A stretch of DNA of 61,428 bases from Scytalidium lignicola (taxonomy: Eukaryota > Ascomycota > Leotiomycetes): NCBI GenBank assembly GCA_002812745.2, contig NCSJ02000259.1, forward strand, positions 1 through 61,428, given 5' to 3'. The position numbers and the translations under genes were made by a program. This document shows positions 23,530 through 37,007 of this stretch, in pieces (the stretch's first letter is position 1; every line of letters starts with the position of its first letter). Under the pieces are notes generated by a model, which had not been told where the DNA came from, searched no databases, and worked only from the letters and a program-made list of their open reading frames with translations.

Positions 23530-26097
23530 TTGAATATATCAATTATTATACTTCTTTCAATAATGATTATTATAATATAACCTTTTATTATATATACTAG
23601 TAAAATCAAGTACTTCTTTAATTGTTTTAACTACTTTTTAACCTTTGTTAACCTATTAATAAATACTCATTCATATTTTTAATGTCTTATATATTCAGTA
23701 TTATTAAATTCATATGCAAAAACAAGTTGATTAACNTTTTTATTCTATAGATTTAATATTCTAATTGTCAATAAGATGTTAATTTCATTAAGTAGTTATA
23801 ATTTCAAGCTTTTTATAACTAATATCAAGTTTCTTTAAAAGTCTAGAAACTATCGATTATAATAATTGTATGTTGAATTCATTGTATACAAAGTCTATGA
23901 TCTTATTCTGAAATATCTTATTAAACATTGTTATTAATTTAATAACTACTTCTTTGATTTCAAGGGTAATCACTGAAGGTTTGTTAATATGTTTTCTTAT
24001 ATCTAATCTAATGATTATACAAAGTTGTATACCTTAAGCAATATATCAAACAGTTTTATAAAAGATGTTAAAAGTAATAGTAATCATATATTTATCGTTG
24101 TTAGAGTTTAAGAGAATGCTTTTAATAGCTTTGACCACTTCCTTACAAAGGTTTAGAGTTATTAGATAAATTATATAGATTATATAAAGTTAAAATGTTC
24201 AGTATATATCAGTCAATTTGATTAGTTCAAGAAACAAGTAATAGATTAATCAAACAGAGTGTTAATTTGTTGATTTAGTCCTCTACATTAATTTACTATA
24301 GTACATACTGCNAAAAAGGCGTGCACAGGGCTCGAATTCGCGAAAAACAGGTTACTTTAGGATATGATAATAATACTAAAAAGTTTAATGTTGTACAATA
24401 AGTAAGGGTTATATATTAACAGTTTCATAGTAAACACCTTAACATAATAAGAGTAATAAGTTTAAAACTAATAGTTTTCAACTTTAAGAACTTTATAAAA
24501 TAACTTTATAACTTATAAAATTAAGCCTTCATAAAGACTAAGTTATTTTATAAGCTTTGAAGATGACTATATATAAAAATCTTGATTTAGCAAAGTAGTA
24601 AATTATATGTACACTTATAAAATGTCTTATAAGTACAAGCTTATACTTTTATATTCTATAACAATAATACAAAGAATAATATACTAGTTAATATGTTGAA
24701 TAATAAATAATTAAGTCAAAACAAACTTCTTCTTATTATCCTTATAAGCTTATACTATAAAGCATAACTTTTCAAAAGCTTTTTCAATTCCTTTATTCTT
24801 AATTTCATTTACAAACTTAACATTAAATATATATATATCATTAAGTATACTTTAAGAATTTACAATCTCAAAAATACTCTTTTCAAGTAGTCTTAATATT
24901 TCAACTTGACATAAAACTATAAATTAAGGTTGTTCAAGTTCCTTGTCTTATAAGAAGATAATAACTTCAAAGTATTTACAAAATCTTCTATGTTTATACT
25001 TTATTAATAATACTAATAATAAAGTAACAGTTATAATCAACTTATTAAGCTCNTTTTTAATACTCTTCAGTAATTATAATTTCTAGTTTTAACTTTAATA
25101 ACTTAATTTCATCAATTCCTTTTATAAGTATAAAGTATAGTTTTATAATTATTAACTTAAATAATGTATTCTTATACAATAATACTAATATATACATTTC
25201 TCCATTTATATTTACAAGCTTATATAATCCTTCTTAACTTCTGTTCTAACTTGTATTTTTTACNTTTTTACATAAGAACATCTAAATTTAATAATAAGTT
25301 ATAAATAATACTTATATCAAAATTATTATATATGTTAATCATATCTTATACTTATTATTTTACCTTAATTTTACTGATTTCCTTTATAATCTTCTTGATT
25401 ACTATAATTCTTTAACTTACAATTAAGGTTAAAGTATTAAATTCTAACATGTATAAATAAGCATTATAAACTAATAGTATAAGAACAAGTCTATTAAGTC
25501 TTACTGAATTGTTAACAACTTTAAACATTATCTATAAAGTTATATCTTTGTCAAGATTATAAATTTTAATTATAATTATCTAATAAGTATATTATATAAG
25601 TACATAATATTATTTAACATAGTTAATTAAGTTATAAGCTTTTATTAGAACTGCTTTTAAGGTTATTCTTATAATTATAGTATTTTACTAAAACTTCTTA
25701 TTAATAAAGTTCTTTTTAACATTAATTTTAATTTAATTTAAAGGTCTTAAGTAAATGTTAATTTAACAAGCTTATAAAGTATCTTAAGTATACTTTACAT
25801 TGATATTTTAAAGTTATTTACTAACTTGATAATATATTCCTTCATTAACAATATAAAGTACAAATTTGTTGTTAATATAAAAAACATCAATAATAATAAA
25901 GTAGTTAAAGTTAACATTATCCTATAAGTTGAATCTGAATCTTCTTAACAACTTCTTATAACATTAGTAATAAGCATAAAACTTAGTAAAGTATTTTAAT
26001 ATATCCTTGTTAATATTATAACTTACATAGTCTAATATACATTATAATTTAGTTATTAATAAGTAGTTAAAACATTAGTATAAGTATTATAATTCTA
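23530..26097. other. AT-rich block, no gene recognised
   Basis: Continuous AT-rich sequence. The only oddity is a GC island of about 35 bp at 24313-24350 (GGCGTGCACAGGGCTCG then AATTCGCG), bordered by an N and an A run; it does not fold into a tRNA by eye. Fragments of older elements are likely but no protein motif was found. Confidence 0.4.
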
Positions 26098-26701
26098 GAC
26101 TGGCTGGACTGTTGCATTAGACTATAGTCCTGTCCAGACAAGACTATAAGCCACACAGTCTCGTCTGCAAAAATTTAAGTAAGACCATGGCTTATAATCT
26201 TGTCTGGACGAGACTGTAGGCTACACAGTTTAGTCTTAAGGTTTTAAGACCAAACCGTGAAACAGTCTCTACTTTTGTTGTTAGACCGGACGGTAGTCTC
26301 ACAATCTGGTCTCAAAATTTTAATCTCAGACTGTAGACTGTACAGTCTGGACTATGAGACTGTAATACTAGACTATAATAGTAATATAACCTAAATTGGA
26401 AATAAACTTTACCTGATTAAGGAATATTAGCATCAGACTGTACAATCTGGCTGGACTAGACTGTGGAGACTAGACTATACAGTCTGACATTAATATTTGG
26501 TCCCTACATTTGTTGTCGGACTAGACCGTAGTCTCACAGTCTAGTCTTAAAATTTTAACTTCAGACTGTAGATCATACAGTCTAGTCTCAAAATTTTGGC
26601 TTCACACCGTGGTCTGTACAGTCCAGACTGTACAGACCACAGTCTCAAAACGGTCTTTACAAAACCCACAGTCTAGTCCAGTCTGGACTAATCAGCTAGT
26701 C
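26098..26701 (+). mobile_element. GTCTGG palindromic TA-flanked element, copy 1 (long form)
   Basis: Starts GACTGGCTGG and ends TCAGCTAGTC, with TA on both sides, so the termini are short inverted repeats at a TA target. The interior is packed with variants of AGTCTGGTCTGGAC, ACAGTCTAGTC and their reverse complements, making many possible hairpins. It is about 600 bp, roughly 180 bp longer than copies 3 and 4, apparently through repetition of the inner module. No coding capacity. Moderately mutated toward AT. Confidence 0.7.
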
Positions 26702-28365
26702 TATATAATTCTACATTGATAAAAAACAAGGGTTTTCCTTTAATAAATCAAAAACAAAAGTATATAAAAATATATCTTAAAGTAAAAAAACTATAATTAA
26801 ATCATTATATAACTAAAACACTTCTTTATAAGGTAATAAGTAAGTTTATAAAATTGTTAAAATATATACTTAATTAGTTTATATCCATTAAGCATAACAA
26901 AAGGAGAATAATCAATTCAATTATATAAAATTCAATTTACTTAATTAATGTATTTACTAGTATAAAACTTATTAAAGTTATACTCTTAATTCTAAATTAT
27001 ATTATCATTATACCTTTAGTTATAATATTCAATACTATAATTTAATCTACTTGTTATAAAACTTTAAATTAACTATAACCAGTTATAAAGTACTTTATAA
27101 CTCTTATATCAATCAAGATTCTATGAAATTGTCTTAAATCATACCTTGTTAAGCTTTTCATGTTATACACTTCTATTATGATTATTATAAAGGTTTTTAA
27201 ATCAAGTTCTTAAGGGTAATTCTCAGTTATTAACACCTTAGTAGTTAGTTAGTATGAGAAAGTATTATTAACTAGTTTTATAATAATTAGTATAGTTAAT
27301 TTTACTAAGAAACTTTTATATAAGATAAAGAATATAATTATAATAAAGAATATAATTATAATAAAGAATATAATTATAATAAAGAATATAATTATAATAA
27401 AGAATATAATTTTAAGCTGGTTAAGTTCTTCAAAGTCTGTTTTTAGGTTATTGTCAACAAATAAAGTTTTAAAAGTAAAGTCTAATTCTTCTTCAAAGTC
27501 ATTTCCTTTATAATTAACAATATATTATTTAAATTGTTCATTAAAACATTGTTCAAAGTTATAAACGTTAAAGTTAAACTTATTTATATTTCTAACTTTG
27601 AAACATGTTTTCTTTGTATCTTACTCTTCTTATAAGTGTTTCCATGATCAGTATTCTTCCCTTTTATATATAAAGCATCTTCCTTATGTTTAAGAATATA
27701 AAGTAATATATTTAAAGCTTTACAAATTAAATTGTTAGTTTACTCTACAATTAGTATAATAATAATAGTTTGTAAAGTAAGTTTTATTATGGTATTCTTA
27801 CTCTTTTTCCTTTTCATATAATATAATAGACAAGTAAAGTTTGTTGATAAGTTGCTTTAAGTCTTTTAGTAAGTTTAAAATAATATATTTATACACTGGA
27901 GATCCTTAACAAGTAGTAATCAACTTCTTATAAAGAATATTAATTGTCTTATAAGTTGGCTAAAAGTTATATTAAAACTCTTAAAACTTGTTTTAAGTAA
28001 TTATACATTCTTAAGCATTGTTTTCCCAAGGTTTACAATTATAATTAAGGCTAATGTTATGCCTTCTTATTTAGTATAGATTTAATAATAACATATAAGT
28101 CCTTTGTAGAAATTGTATAAGTAAGCATATACTTCTTTGAACATGTATTTAATAAGGTTATTAATAATAAAATAACCTTTTGTTAACCTTGTTAATATGA
28201 TAAAGAACACTTTAATATAGAATTCCTCTAACAATTCTACTTGTTCATAATAACTCTTAAAAATTATTAATTTATATTCAAAGTTGTTAATTACTCTATT
28301 GTACTTTTAATCTTTTGTATACATTTTAATAATATCAAAGACTTATTTCATATACTGTCAAGGGT
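26702..28365. other. AT-rich block with one tandem array
   Basis: No gene recognised. Contains the 18-bp tandem array listed separately and otherwise featureless AT-rich sequence ending at an unmutated LTR. Confidence 0.4.
27331..27413. repeat. Perfect 18-bp tandem repeat, 4.6 copies
   Basis: The unit AATATAATTATAATAAAG is repeated four times without any change, plus a partial fifth. Perfect identity in an otherwise mutated block means recent expansion by slippage. No coding meaning. Confidence 0.9.
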
Positions 28366-28622
28366 ATCCGTACGTAGAGTGAAGAGAGACCAGGAGGCTG
28401 AAACATAATAGGAGACTAGCAGTAAGATAGCAGTTGGTTAGGTGTAGATTCGCTCTAAAACTCGGTGCTCTTCTAAAATTACAAGATTGATCTCTGACTC
28501 CTGTCAAAGAGAAGGGGAAACCCCCCTCTTTATAGACGGGAGTCAGCAGCTAAGGAGCGGCTAGGACTCAGACTACTATCCTTTTCCCCCCTTCACGTGA
28601 TTAGTGCACTAAGGCCTTGACA
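28366..28622 (-). mobile_element. Unmutated solo LTR
   Basis: A 257-bp island of normal GC inside AT-rich sequence, with perfect 8-bp inverted ends TGTCAAGG...CCTTGACA. On the minus strand a TATA box (GTCTATAAAGAGG) lies in the first half and the end reads TACGGATACCCTTGACA, the layout of a gypsy-type LTR. No internal region adjoins it, so it is a solo LTR. The five bases on each side (TATAC and TAATA) do not match well. The absence of RIP-type change implies insertion after the surrounding sequence was mutated. Confidence 0.7.
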
Positions 28623-29344
28623 TAATAGCAGATCCAGAATGTTATTAAAAGAATACAATTTGTCAAGCTTGATAAGAAGATGTTATAATTATTAGTCTTT
28701 ACAAATACCTTATTTGTGAACAACAAAGACTTATCATTATAAATTAGTTATATTATAATACTTGTAAACTATAAAGGAAATGTAAATATACTATACTAAA
28801 CTTTGATCAAGTACAAAAGGGTCATATGTAGTGTTTTAGCCTTAGAACTATACAGAATAACTTATAGATTTGATATGAAGGCTATGATCAAGTCAACTAT
28901 TAAAGGAATCCTTGAAATTAACCTCTTACTGGTTATATATACAGATTTAAAGTCATTATACAATTACCTTGTCAAGTTAAGAACTATACAAGAAAAGCAG
29001 CTTATGATTGATGTGATATGCCTTTACTAAGCATACAAACAACACCAGATTACTGAAGTATAATAAATTGAAAGAATTACAAATCCAGCTAATTCCATGA
29101 CCAAAAGAAAGTTATCAAACACTTTAAAACAACTGTTGGATATTAATAAAGTATAATTAAAAGTAGTAAAATGAGTAGAATATAATAGTGTAAGTAGCAG
29201 AATAGAAGATCCTACGGAGGAGGGATTTGAAGCTATTCCCAATTAGGTAATTAGCATGTAATTAGGAAAACTCTACAGATTTAAGCATTTTAAGAGCTAC
29301 AGTGTATAACCATTTTTAGAGTAACTCTAATGTTAGTAGAATAA
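28623..29344 (+). mobile_element. Ty1/copia 3' coding end (RNase H), degraded
   Basis: The plus strand codes the end of a copia Pol: about 75 uninterrupted codons at 28803-29030 (VICSVLALELY..., then a run with YTDLKSLYNYLVKL and EKQLMID), matching the RNase H pattern 'RSVLASELY ... TDSKSLYDCLVKL ... EKRLMID' of fungal copia elements. It continues in mutated form (PADSMTK-like, then LKQLLD) to about 29180, and the LTR follows at 29345. The upstream parts of Pol are missing. A second copy lies at 42905-43619. Confidence 0.75.
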
Positions 29345-29524
29345 TGGTTACATACACATGATATTCATGTACCCTTGTAAGCTAATACTGATTAGGTAAT
29401 AAGAACAAGTAAAGCTCTTACAGCTTCACCCTCTCACCCTTAATTGTATAACAACCATGGAATAGCACAACGAGTATATTACGTATAATTGTATACCGTA
29501 CTTCGTACTACAGGTGAACCGACA
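29345..29524 (+). repeat. Copia-type LTR, RIP-affected
   Basis: About 180 bp ending in CCGACA. It aligns along its length with 43620-43797 and more loosely with the clean solo LTR at 52852-53053: the shared core is TTGTAAGCTA followed by GATTAG, and the CCGACA end is common to all three. It directly follows the RNase H end, as a 3' LTR should. Confidence 0.75.
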
Positions 29525-29815
29525 CTATATATTAATGTCAGATTATACTCAAACTATGCTCAAATTATGTAGTCTAAAATAATATTATATTTAGTATATT
29601 TTTATCTCATTTAAGTAATATTAGCAAATTACAGTCTTGTTTTATTTAAATCAGACTGTAGTCTAGTCTAGCTTAAAAAATTAAAGACTATTCTATAGTC
29701 TGGTCTAGACTAGACTATAAGGTTATAGTCTTGCTTAATTTTTTGCAGACAAGACTGTGTAGTTTATAATCTTGTCCGGACTAGACCACAGTCTAATACA
29801 ACAGTCCAGCCAGTC
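29525..29815 (-). mobile_element. GTCTGG palindromic element, copy 2 (truncated, inverted)
   Basis: Reverse orientation relative to the other copies: its right end CAGCCAGTC followed by TA is the element's start, and the sequence matches the reverse complement of copy 3 at 42110-42529 until about the middle (TATTAATGTCAGA), where it stops at the end of the copia LTR. About 290 bp remain. Heavily AT-shifted. Confidence 0.7.
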
Positions 29816-30004
29816 TAATTTTCAGTACTTTAATAATATAAGAATATGTTATAATATTTTATATATTACTTTAAGTATTACTTTCTTATTATATATGACT
29901 TCTATTTTAAGTAATCTTATTAGTTAACTCGTTTATGTATATATAATTATTATTATACAACACTTTTAACATACTAATTAAATAACTTATATTATGTACT
30001 TTNC

Positions 30005-30189
30005 TNTNATTACTTTCTTAACTATTAATTATAATTTTATAATAAAGTAATCTTTATTAATTTAATAATAACATTAAATTACTCTTATATGTTTATTATA
30101 TAACAACTTATATTATTCTTTAATAAACTCTTTTATTAGTTTTATTAGTATATATAACTTCTTGTTCTTATATTAAATATCTTCAATTT
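30005..30189 (-). mobile_element. Ty3/gypsy copy C, left fragment (integrase region)
   Basis: 185 bp aligning with copy A at about 18590-18770 (shared words TTACTTTCTTAACTA and GTATATATAAC). It ends exactly at the AATTT target of copy B and resumes after B at 37366. The left edge is ragged, with several N, so the 3' part of copy C is missing. Confidence 0.75.
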
Positions 30190-30547
30190 TGTTATAAAAC
30201 TACATTATCTAGGTCACTGGATAGTCAAGGGTAAGGTAAATGTTCAGGGATAATGGAAACATGTAATATATAAGTAATCAATTGAGTCCAAGGTAAGGTC
30301 TAATAATATATTTAGGTTGAACATGAAGAGTTTACTCTTATGTTCTAATAATGTACTTATATAGATAATGAAATCTAACTAGACCTTTTAAACCCTTTAG
30401 GTCTTCTAAGTCTATAGACCCTTTAAACCTTTTAAGTCCTCTAAGTCTTAATTAGGTCATATGATCATTAGGTTCTTTATATACACTTTACTATATATTA
30501 AGCCTTAGGCTTATACTAATCATTATGTTATAGTNAAAACTTGTAAT
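30190..30547 (-). repeat. LTR of gypsy copy B (3' LTR)
   Basis: 358 bp starting TGTTATAAAAC, with an N inside GTNAAAAC near the end. It pairs with 37008-37365 and is related to the LTRs of copies A and C but has a longer middle (AAACCCTTTAGGTCTTCTAAG and repeats). A polypyrimidine stretch with N, TCCTCNTTTTTTG, follows to its right, consistent with the polypurine tract on minus. Confidence 0.85.
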
Positions 30548-33500
30548 ATTATCCTCNTTTTTTGCTTAGTATTACCTTGATATTAAAATGTCATCTTTGA
30601 ACATTCTTTTGTTTATTAATTCTTCTTTCTTTTTTTAACATACTACTCAAATGACAATATTCTAAGAGTAACATAAAAAAAAAGGACAAGATTATGAAAA
30701 TATCAAGAAGCATTGGACTTAAGAGATTATATAATAAAGTATAGTATTAAGATGTCTCCTTATGATTTTTGTGTTTAAAATGGTTTAACTTATTTGATAA
30801 TTTTTAAGTTTAACTATTGTAACAAGTATACTTGTAAGAGGTGTAAATGCAAGAGTAAAGGCATTCTTATAACTTCTTAAAAAACCTTTAATAAGGAGGA
30901 GGTTTGTCTTAAGGCCAAAGAGGAGAAGGCTGCTCAGGCTATGGCCAAGAACACAGTTTGTCTTGCTTGTCTTTATAAACAAAAGAAGTTCCTTTACTAA
31001 TATGCTAGTGAAATGATTCATTGTAGACTTTCTTCTTTGGATAAGTTAGATGCTGTAGAAGAAAAAGAGAAGCAAGGGAAATAAGATTCTTTTTAACTTT
31101 TAAAGTCACATTTTGCTGACTTAAGCATAACTTCTTCCTCTGTTGTTAACTCTTTCCTTTCTGACCTTGTGATTCCATTGCTTGGAAATCCGTTTTAGGA
31201 TGAGTTTAGTAATATACCTTTAATAACTTCTTATAGCTTATGAGATTAAAGGTAAGTTCTTATCCATTCTTACTTTCTGGATATTCTATTTATTTAACTA
31301 AGTATTATAGTTTTTTATAATATATCTTATAACTAATGATTTTCTTAACTTTATACTCTTTTTCCAGATTAACTTCCTCTAATATTAATGTTTAAATGTT
31401 CTTAAGTATTAGTTCAAGAAGTAAAACATAAAAAACAAGATATATCTTAATTATTATTAATAACTTCAATTTATATATTAAAAATCTATAAACTTTTTTA
31501 ATTTTATATGATCTTATCTTTACCTAGTTTAGTTTATTACTTAGTCTTGTTGTTTTAATGTTTTTTCTAAGAAGATAAACTTTATTCTCTTTTTTGTATG
31601 TTAATTCTATCAAGTGTCTATGATTATAATACTTCTTTATTCTTTCTTTAGTGTATTGAAGTGAGTTTCTGATTCTTTCTTATATTTTCTCCATTTGTTT
31701 TATACAGATCTTTACTGATTTACTTGTAGATTCTAATTCCAGTCCAGTACAAAACCTTTCCAGTTCTTACTTATAATTCATATAGAATAAAGTAATCTTG
31801 GTTGATTTATATAATACACCATTATATACTATCTCTACTATTAACAAGTAATCAACCTAGTTGTCCTGATTATAATTGACATAATATCTTAGGTATTCTT
31901 CTAACCATCCATTTAAACATTCTGTTTTTCCATCAATTTATGAATATTATATTATTAACAACTTTTTTCTTAACTTTTATTCTTATTGTTATTGTTTCTT
32001 AAAACTTAGATGTGAATCTAGTATTTTTATCAAAGATTATCTGTTTTAATAGTCCTTATTAAGATATTATTCTTCATAAGAATATATCAACTATTTCTTT
32101 TGCTTCTTAAGTCTCTTTAAATAGTTCAAATGTTGTATAATTAGTATGATGTTTAGTTATTACAAAGATAAAGTTATACTTGACCTTCATCATGTAATTT
32201 GTAGAAACTAATAGTTTTATGATAAAATCCTATTTGATTAATTCTTATAAATTGTTAGGTATTTATATAAGGTATAATTGTCCTTAAGGTTTCCTTCTTG
32301 GATTCTTAACCTTCTTATAGATTTTACATTCTATAATTACTTTCTTAACTACTGATTGTAGTTTCATGATAAAGTAATCCTTATTAATTTGGTAATAACA
32401 TTAAGTTACTCTTATATGTTCATTATATAGCAAATTATACTATTCCTTGACAAATTCTTCTGTTAATTTTGTTAGTATATATAACCTCTTGTTCTTATAC
32501 TAAATGTTTTTAACTTTCTCCTACTTATCCTTAGTTATGTCAGGTAAAATGTCTTCTTCTTTTTCTTTTTCAGTTACTTCATTGATCAGATCAGCTCAAT
32601 GCTTATTTATTATTGTTATAATAGTCATAAGTTGTCCTTTATTGTATATTAAGAATCCTTCTTCATCTTCCTTCAATATAAGTTCATTTTCTTCCTTTTC
32701 TTTGGCTAAGTACTTAGGTTTCTAGCTTAGAGCATTTACTCTTCTATTGTCTTCACTTTTTAATATGAGTAATTTTAAAATTATACTTGGATAACTTCTT
32801 TACTTATTATACTTGCTTAGTATTCAACTACTTAGTAGTTATAAAGTATTGAAGGTTATAATAATCTGAAAGTATATTAACTGTTTTGTTAGATTTAATA
32901 GTATATACTCTTTAGTACTTTAGAACTTCTACAATAGTTAACATCTCCTTATCTAATGTCTGATAATTTCTTTTTATAACATTTAGCTTTCTTAACCAAA
33001 ATGTTAATAGTACTTAGTAATGTTGTTTACCAATCTACTGTGATTGTGATAACATAACTCTTAATACTACATCTAAAGCATTAATTTTAATTCTTATTCC
33101 TTTTTCTGGATTAAAAATTCCCAAGAAATCTCCTTTTACAAAAGCATTCTTTATGTTCTAGAATGCTTTCCTTACAACATCATTTCATTCATAAACTTAA
33201 TCCTTCTTAGTAAGTTCAGTTAATAGTATAAAGATTTTAGAATAATCTTTTACAAATCTTTAATAATAATTAGCTAACCTTAAGAAACTTTATAATTGTT
33301 TAATAGTCTTAAGTAGTTCTCATTCCTTAATTGACTAAATCTTATCATTAAGGGTTTCTATCCTTTTTCCAGAAATACAGTGTCTTAAGAACTGAACTTG
33401 TTCTTTATAAAATTCACATTTTACTGGTTTACAATGCAATCCTACCTCTTATAACACTTGTAGAATAAGCTTAATATGTTCTATATATTCTTTAATACTT

Positions 33501-36500
33501 TTTAAGTATATGATTATATCATCAAGATATACTATCATGAATTTCTCTAAGTATTTTTCTAATATCCAGTCTATTATTCTTTGTTATGTTGCTAGAACAT
33601 TGATTATACCAAATGTTATAACCAATGGCTTGAATAATCCATATTTTATTTGAATGATAGCTTTCTATTCATTACCCTTTTTAATCTTAACCAGATTAAA
33701 CGTTGACTACAAGTTTAACTTGGTGAATATAATAGCTTTCTTCAACTTGTCTATCATTAAATCTATCAATAATAAGGGGTATTAATCCTTTTTAATTCTA
33801 CTATTCAAGTATTTGTAATCACCACAAGAATGTCCTAACAAATCATCTCCTTTCTTTGCATAATGCAATAGTGCTCTAACTTCATTATAACCTTCTTTGT
33901 ACAAACCTTTAGATATCATTTTCTTAAGTAACTATTTCTTTGTTATCTCATCCTCAACAAAAGTTGTTCAATAAATTAATCTGTAAGCTAGTCTGAACCC
34001 TTCTTTAAGCTTTATCTTATAATCCTATGGTTTATACTCAGGTAAAGCTGAATTATCAAGTCTTTTTATGAATAGCTTTAGCTATTCATAATATTCCTCA
34101 AGTATATACTTTATAGTTTTATCAATATGGACAACTCTTAAAGACATAATTTCTTTTAAGAAGGTAATCATACTTGTTCTTTAATTAATTATTGGATTAT
34201 ACTTCCTTATCCATTCAATTCCTAATATAACCTGATATGTTCTTAACTTCATAATATTAAAAGATATCTTTTCTTGATAACTCTTATTATACTTTATATT
34301 TAAGTTCTAAGTTTGAACATCAACATGCTTTTGAATCTTAATACTATTTACTAATAATATCAAATAGCTGTTGTCCTTGACTTTTATACTAAGTCCAAGT
34401 TATTTCATAACTTGTTCACTGATAAAGTTCCTTTTGGCTCTTGAATTAATCAAAGCTCTTACTAGCTTTTCACATAGCATTATGTTGATGTATAATGAAC
34501 TTTTACTGTTTATAAAGTAAAGATTAACATTTCCAGCATTGTTAACTAATATATTGTCATCAATCTCCAGATCTTCAGCATTTTCCTCTAATTCTTCAAA
34601 GAGTATTGTTTGTCTTTTAACAAGATTTCTTAACCTTAGTCTATTTAGGCTTTTATTATTTATAAATGCTTATATATCCTGTACTTATTCTGCTATTTCA
34701 TTTCCAAGACATTCTCTTATTTTAGTAATNAAAAACATTACTTACTATAAGAATTCTTTTTGCAAAATTCAAAGGGTATATTGCTATTTCCTAACTAAAC
34801 TGTTAATCAACTCTTTGTATTAACTTATCTTCCTTTAGTAATATAATGAGTACTTCTAAAGGCAGTGAATCTTCCTCTAATTCATTAATCATAAGTAATA
34901 CTTTTATATCTTAGTTAACTAGTTTAACAACAATCTCAACTAGTTCCTTTTGATCTTGTTAAGCATAATACTGTTTAATTTCAGGTAATTGTTCTATTGA
35001 TTTTCTTAAACTTTAGATTTCCTTATACTGTATTTCTACTTTTAAACAGTCTTGTTAGAAAATTATTATCAGAAGTCCTTTATGTTGAACATTATATTAC
35101 CCTTATACAATATAGCTTAATCCTTCTTCTATTATCATCTATACCTCTTTAAGTATTTATTTAAAGTTATCCTAAGTCTAAGTTCTTTTTACTAGTAAGA
35201 GGAATTCACATGATCTCTTCTTTATGATAATATTCTAAAGATTAGTCTTGTAGACAAGAACAAGATCTTTAATATCAAGTTCATATACTTTGACAATTAC
35301 TTCTTCTTATTATACAATTCTGAAAAGTTGACTTCTGTTTAGAATCTCCTATCCTCTTAGTCTTCTTATACTGATTGTAAGATAATATTTCAAGATTAAT
35401 AATTCTTCAAAAACAAGATATTACTCTGTAAGTATAACTTCGAAGTCTATTAGCATAATTATCCAAATTCTACTAACTCTTAAAATCAATCTCCATCTGC
35501 TATAGTCTTTAGTTTAGTTATTATCTCAAGGATGTCTTCCTTGTTGAGTTCTTGTCATAAGTACAGAATCTGTTTCAAGGATTCTTGTTATTACCATCTT
35601 GTCTACATTAATCTCAATAACATAATATGATATGGTTATTAAGTCTTGGTAATCTTCCTCTTCTAAGAAGTTTCCTTCCTCACTCAAGCCTTCTTCTTCT
35701 AATGATCCTGATAAAATGTCCATAATTCTCAGGATTCACATGACTTTGACTTTAATTAACAAACTCAACTTATTATCCTTCTTATGAGTATTTGCTATAT
35801 ATCCAGAAAGCTTATACTTAAAACATAACTTGTTTTTTCTTCTGTTATCAAGTTCCTCAAAGGAGATTCCAAAGGAATTCTTTTTTTTTGTTCTTCCCTC
35901 CAAAGTATTTCTTTCCTTTTCCTTTGAAGGATTTTCCTTTCTTTATAATATTTAACTCTATAAAGTCATTGTAATCCTTCTTACCTTTAGTCTTTTTATA
36001 GTTAAAGTAAGATCTACTTTTCTTGTCCAAGATCATCTTATATTGTTCATTCCTAATCTTGATAAACAAGTTGACAAGAGCATTAAATGTGATAATTACA
36101 AGGCATTAGTATAATTCTTCTTTAATGAAATCTTTAAGNTTTAGTTTTATACTAATGTATATATACTTCTTCTCCTCAGTTGACTAAAATTGTATATTAA
36201 CAATATAACATTGTATATTTATTAAAGCTTTTGGTTTGTCTAAGATAAGCTAATTGTNCTTTTAACATTCCTTTTTTCATCAACATCTTTATACAGATGT
36301 TTAAGTTCTTCTATGTAGTTTTCCCAACTCTTAAGGATGTTTCTTATTACTTAGTTTGTTATTCCTTTGTTTATAACAAACTATTTGTCCTTAAAGGGTT
36401 AAAACTAAGTTTTAGCTACTCCTTTCAAGTATGTTGATGCTCACAAAACCTTATGCATATCTCCAAGCAATAAGTGATCATTTAATATTAAATAAGTTCT

Positions 36501-37007
36501 TGTTTGTACAAGATATATCTTAAGTTTCTTTTTATCCTTATAGAACAAGTTTAGCTTAATAATTTTGACTTCTTTAAATGTTGTTATTAGAACTTACTTA
36601 ATGTTATCTTCTAGTTTAGAGTCTGGATCAAGGTTTAAGCTTAGAACTCTTAACTCTAGAACTAGTTTTAAGTTTAACTTAGGTAATGAAGATGTTAGTT
36701 TCTTTTTTGTAACTCTTGACAATTCTCTAATAGTTAATTCTTTTATTGACTTAATAAGTTACTTTAACAGTATAATAACTTCTTTTAATACTCCTTCTTA
36801 AATGTTAACTTCTATGATAGTCTGGTTCTTACCTTAGTCTTCTTCAAAATTATCCTCTGAACTTTCCTTAAATACTTCTTCAGATCCCTCTTTAGATTCT
36901 TCCTCAGAGCTTTCTTCAAAACCTTCCTCAAGTTATTATTCATTGTTATTATCTATTAATATGTCTGTTTTCAAATCCTGATTCATCAAGATAGGTAATG
37001 TTTAAAA

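Noticed and set aside
24313..24350. Possible tRNA T-arm (TCGAATTC)
   Set aside because: No acceptor stem, anticodon arm or D-arm can be formed around it.
35526..36069. Short open minus frames in gypsy copy B
   Set aside because: Surviving pieces of the mutated gag frame of the retrotransposon, not independent genes.
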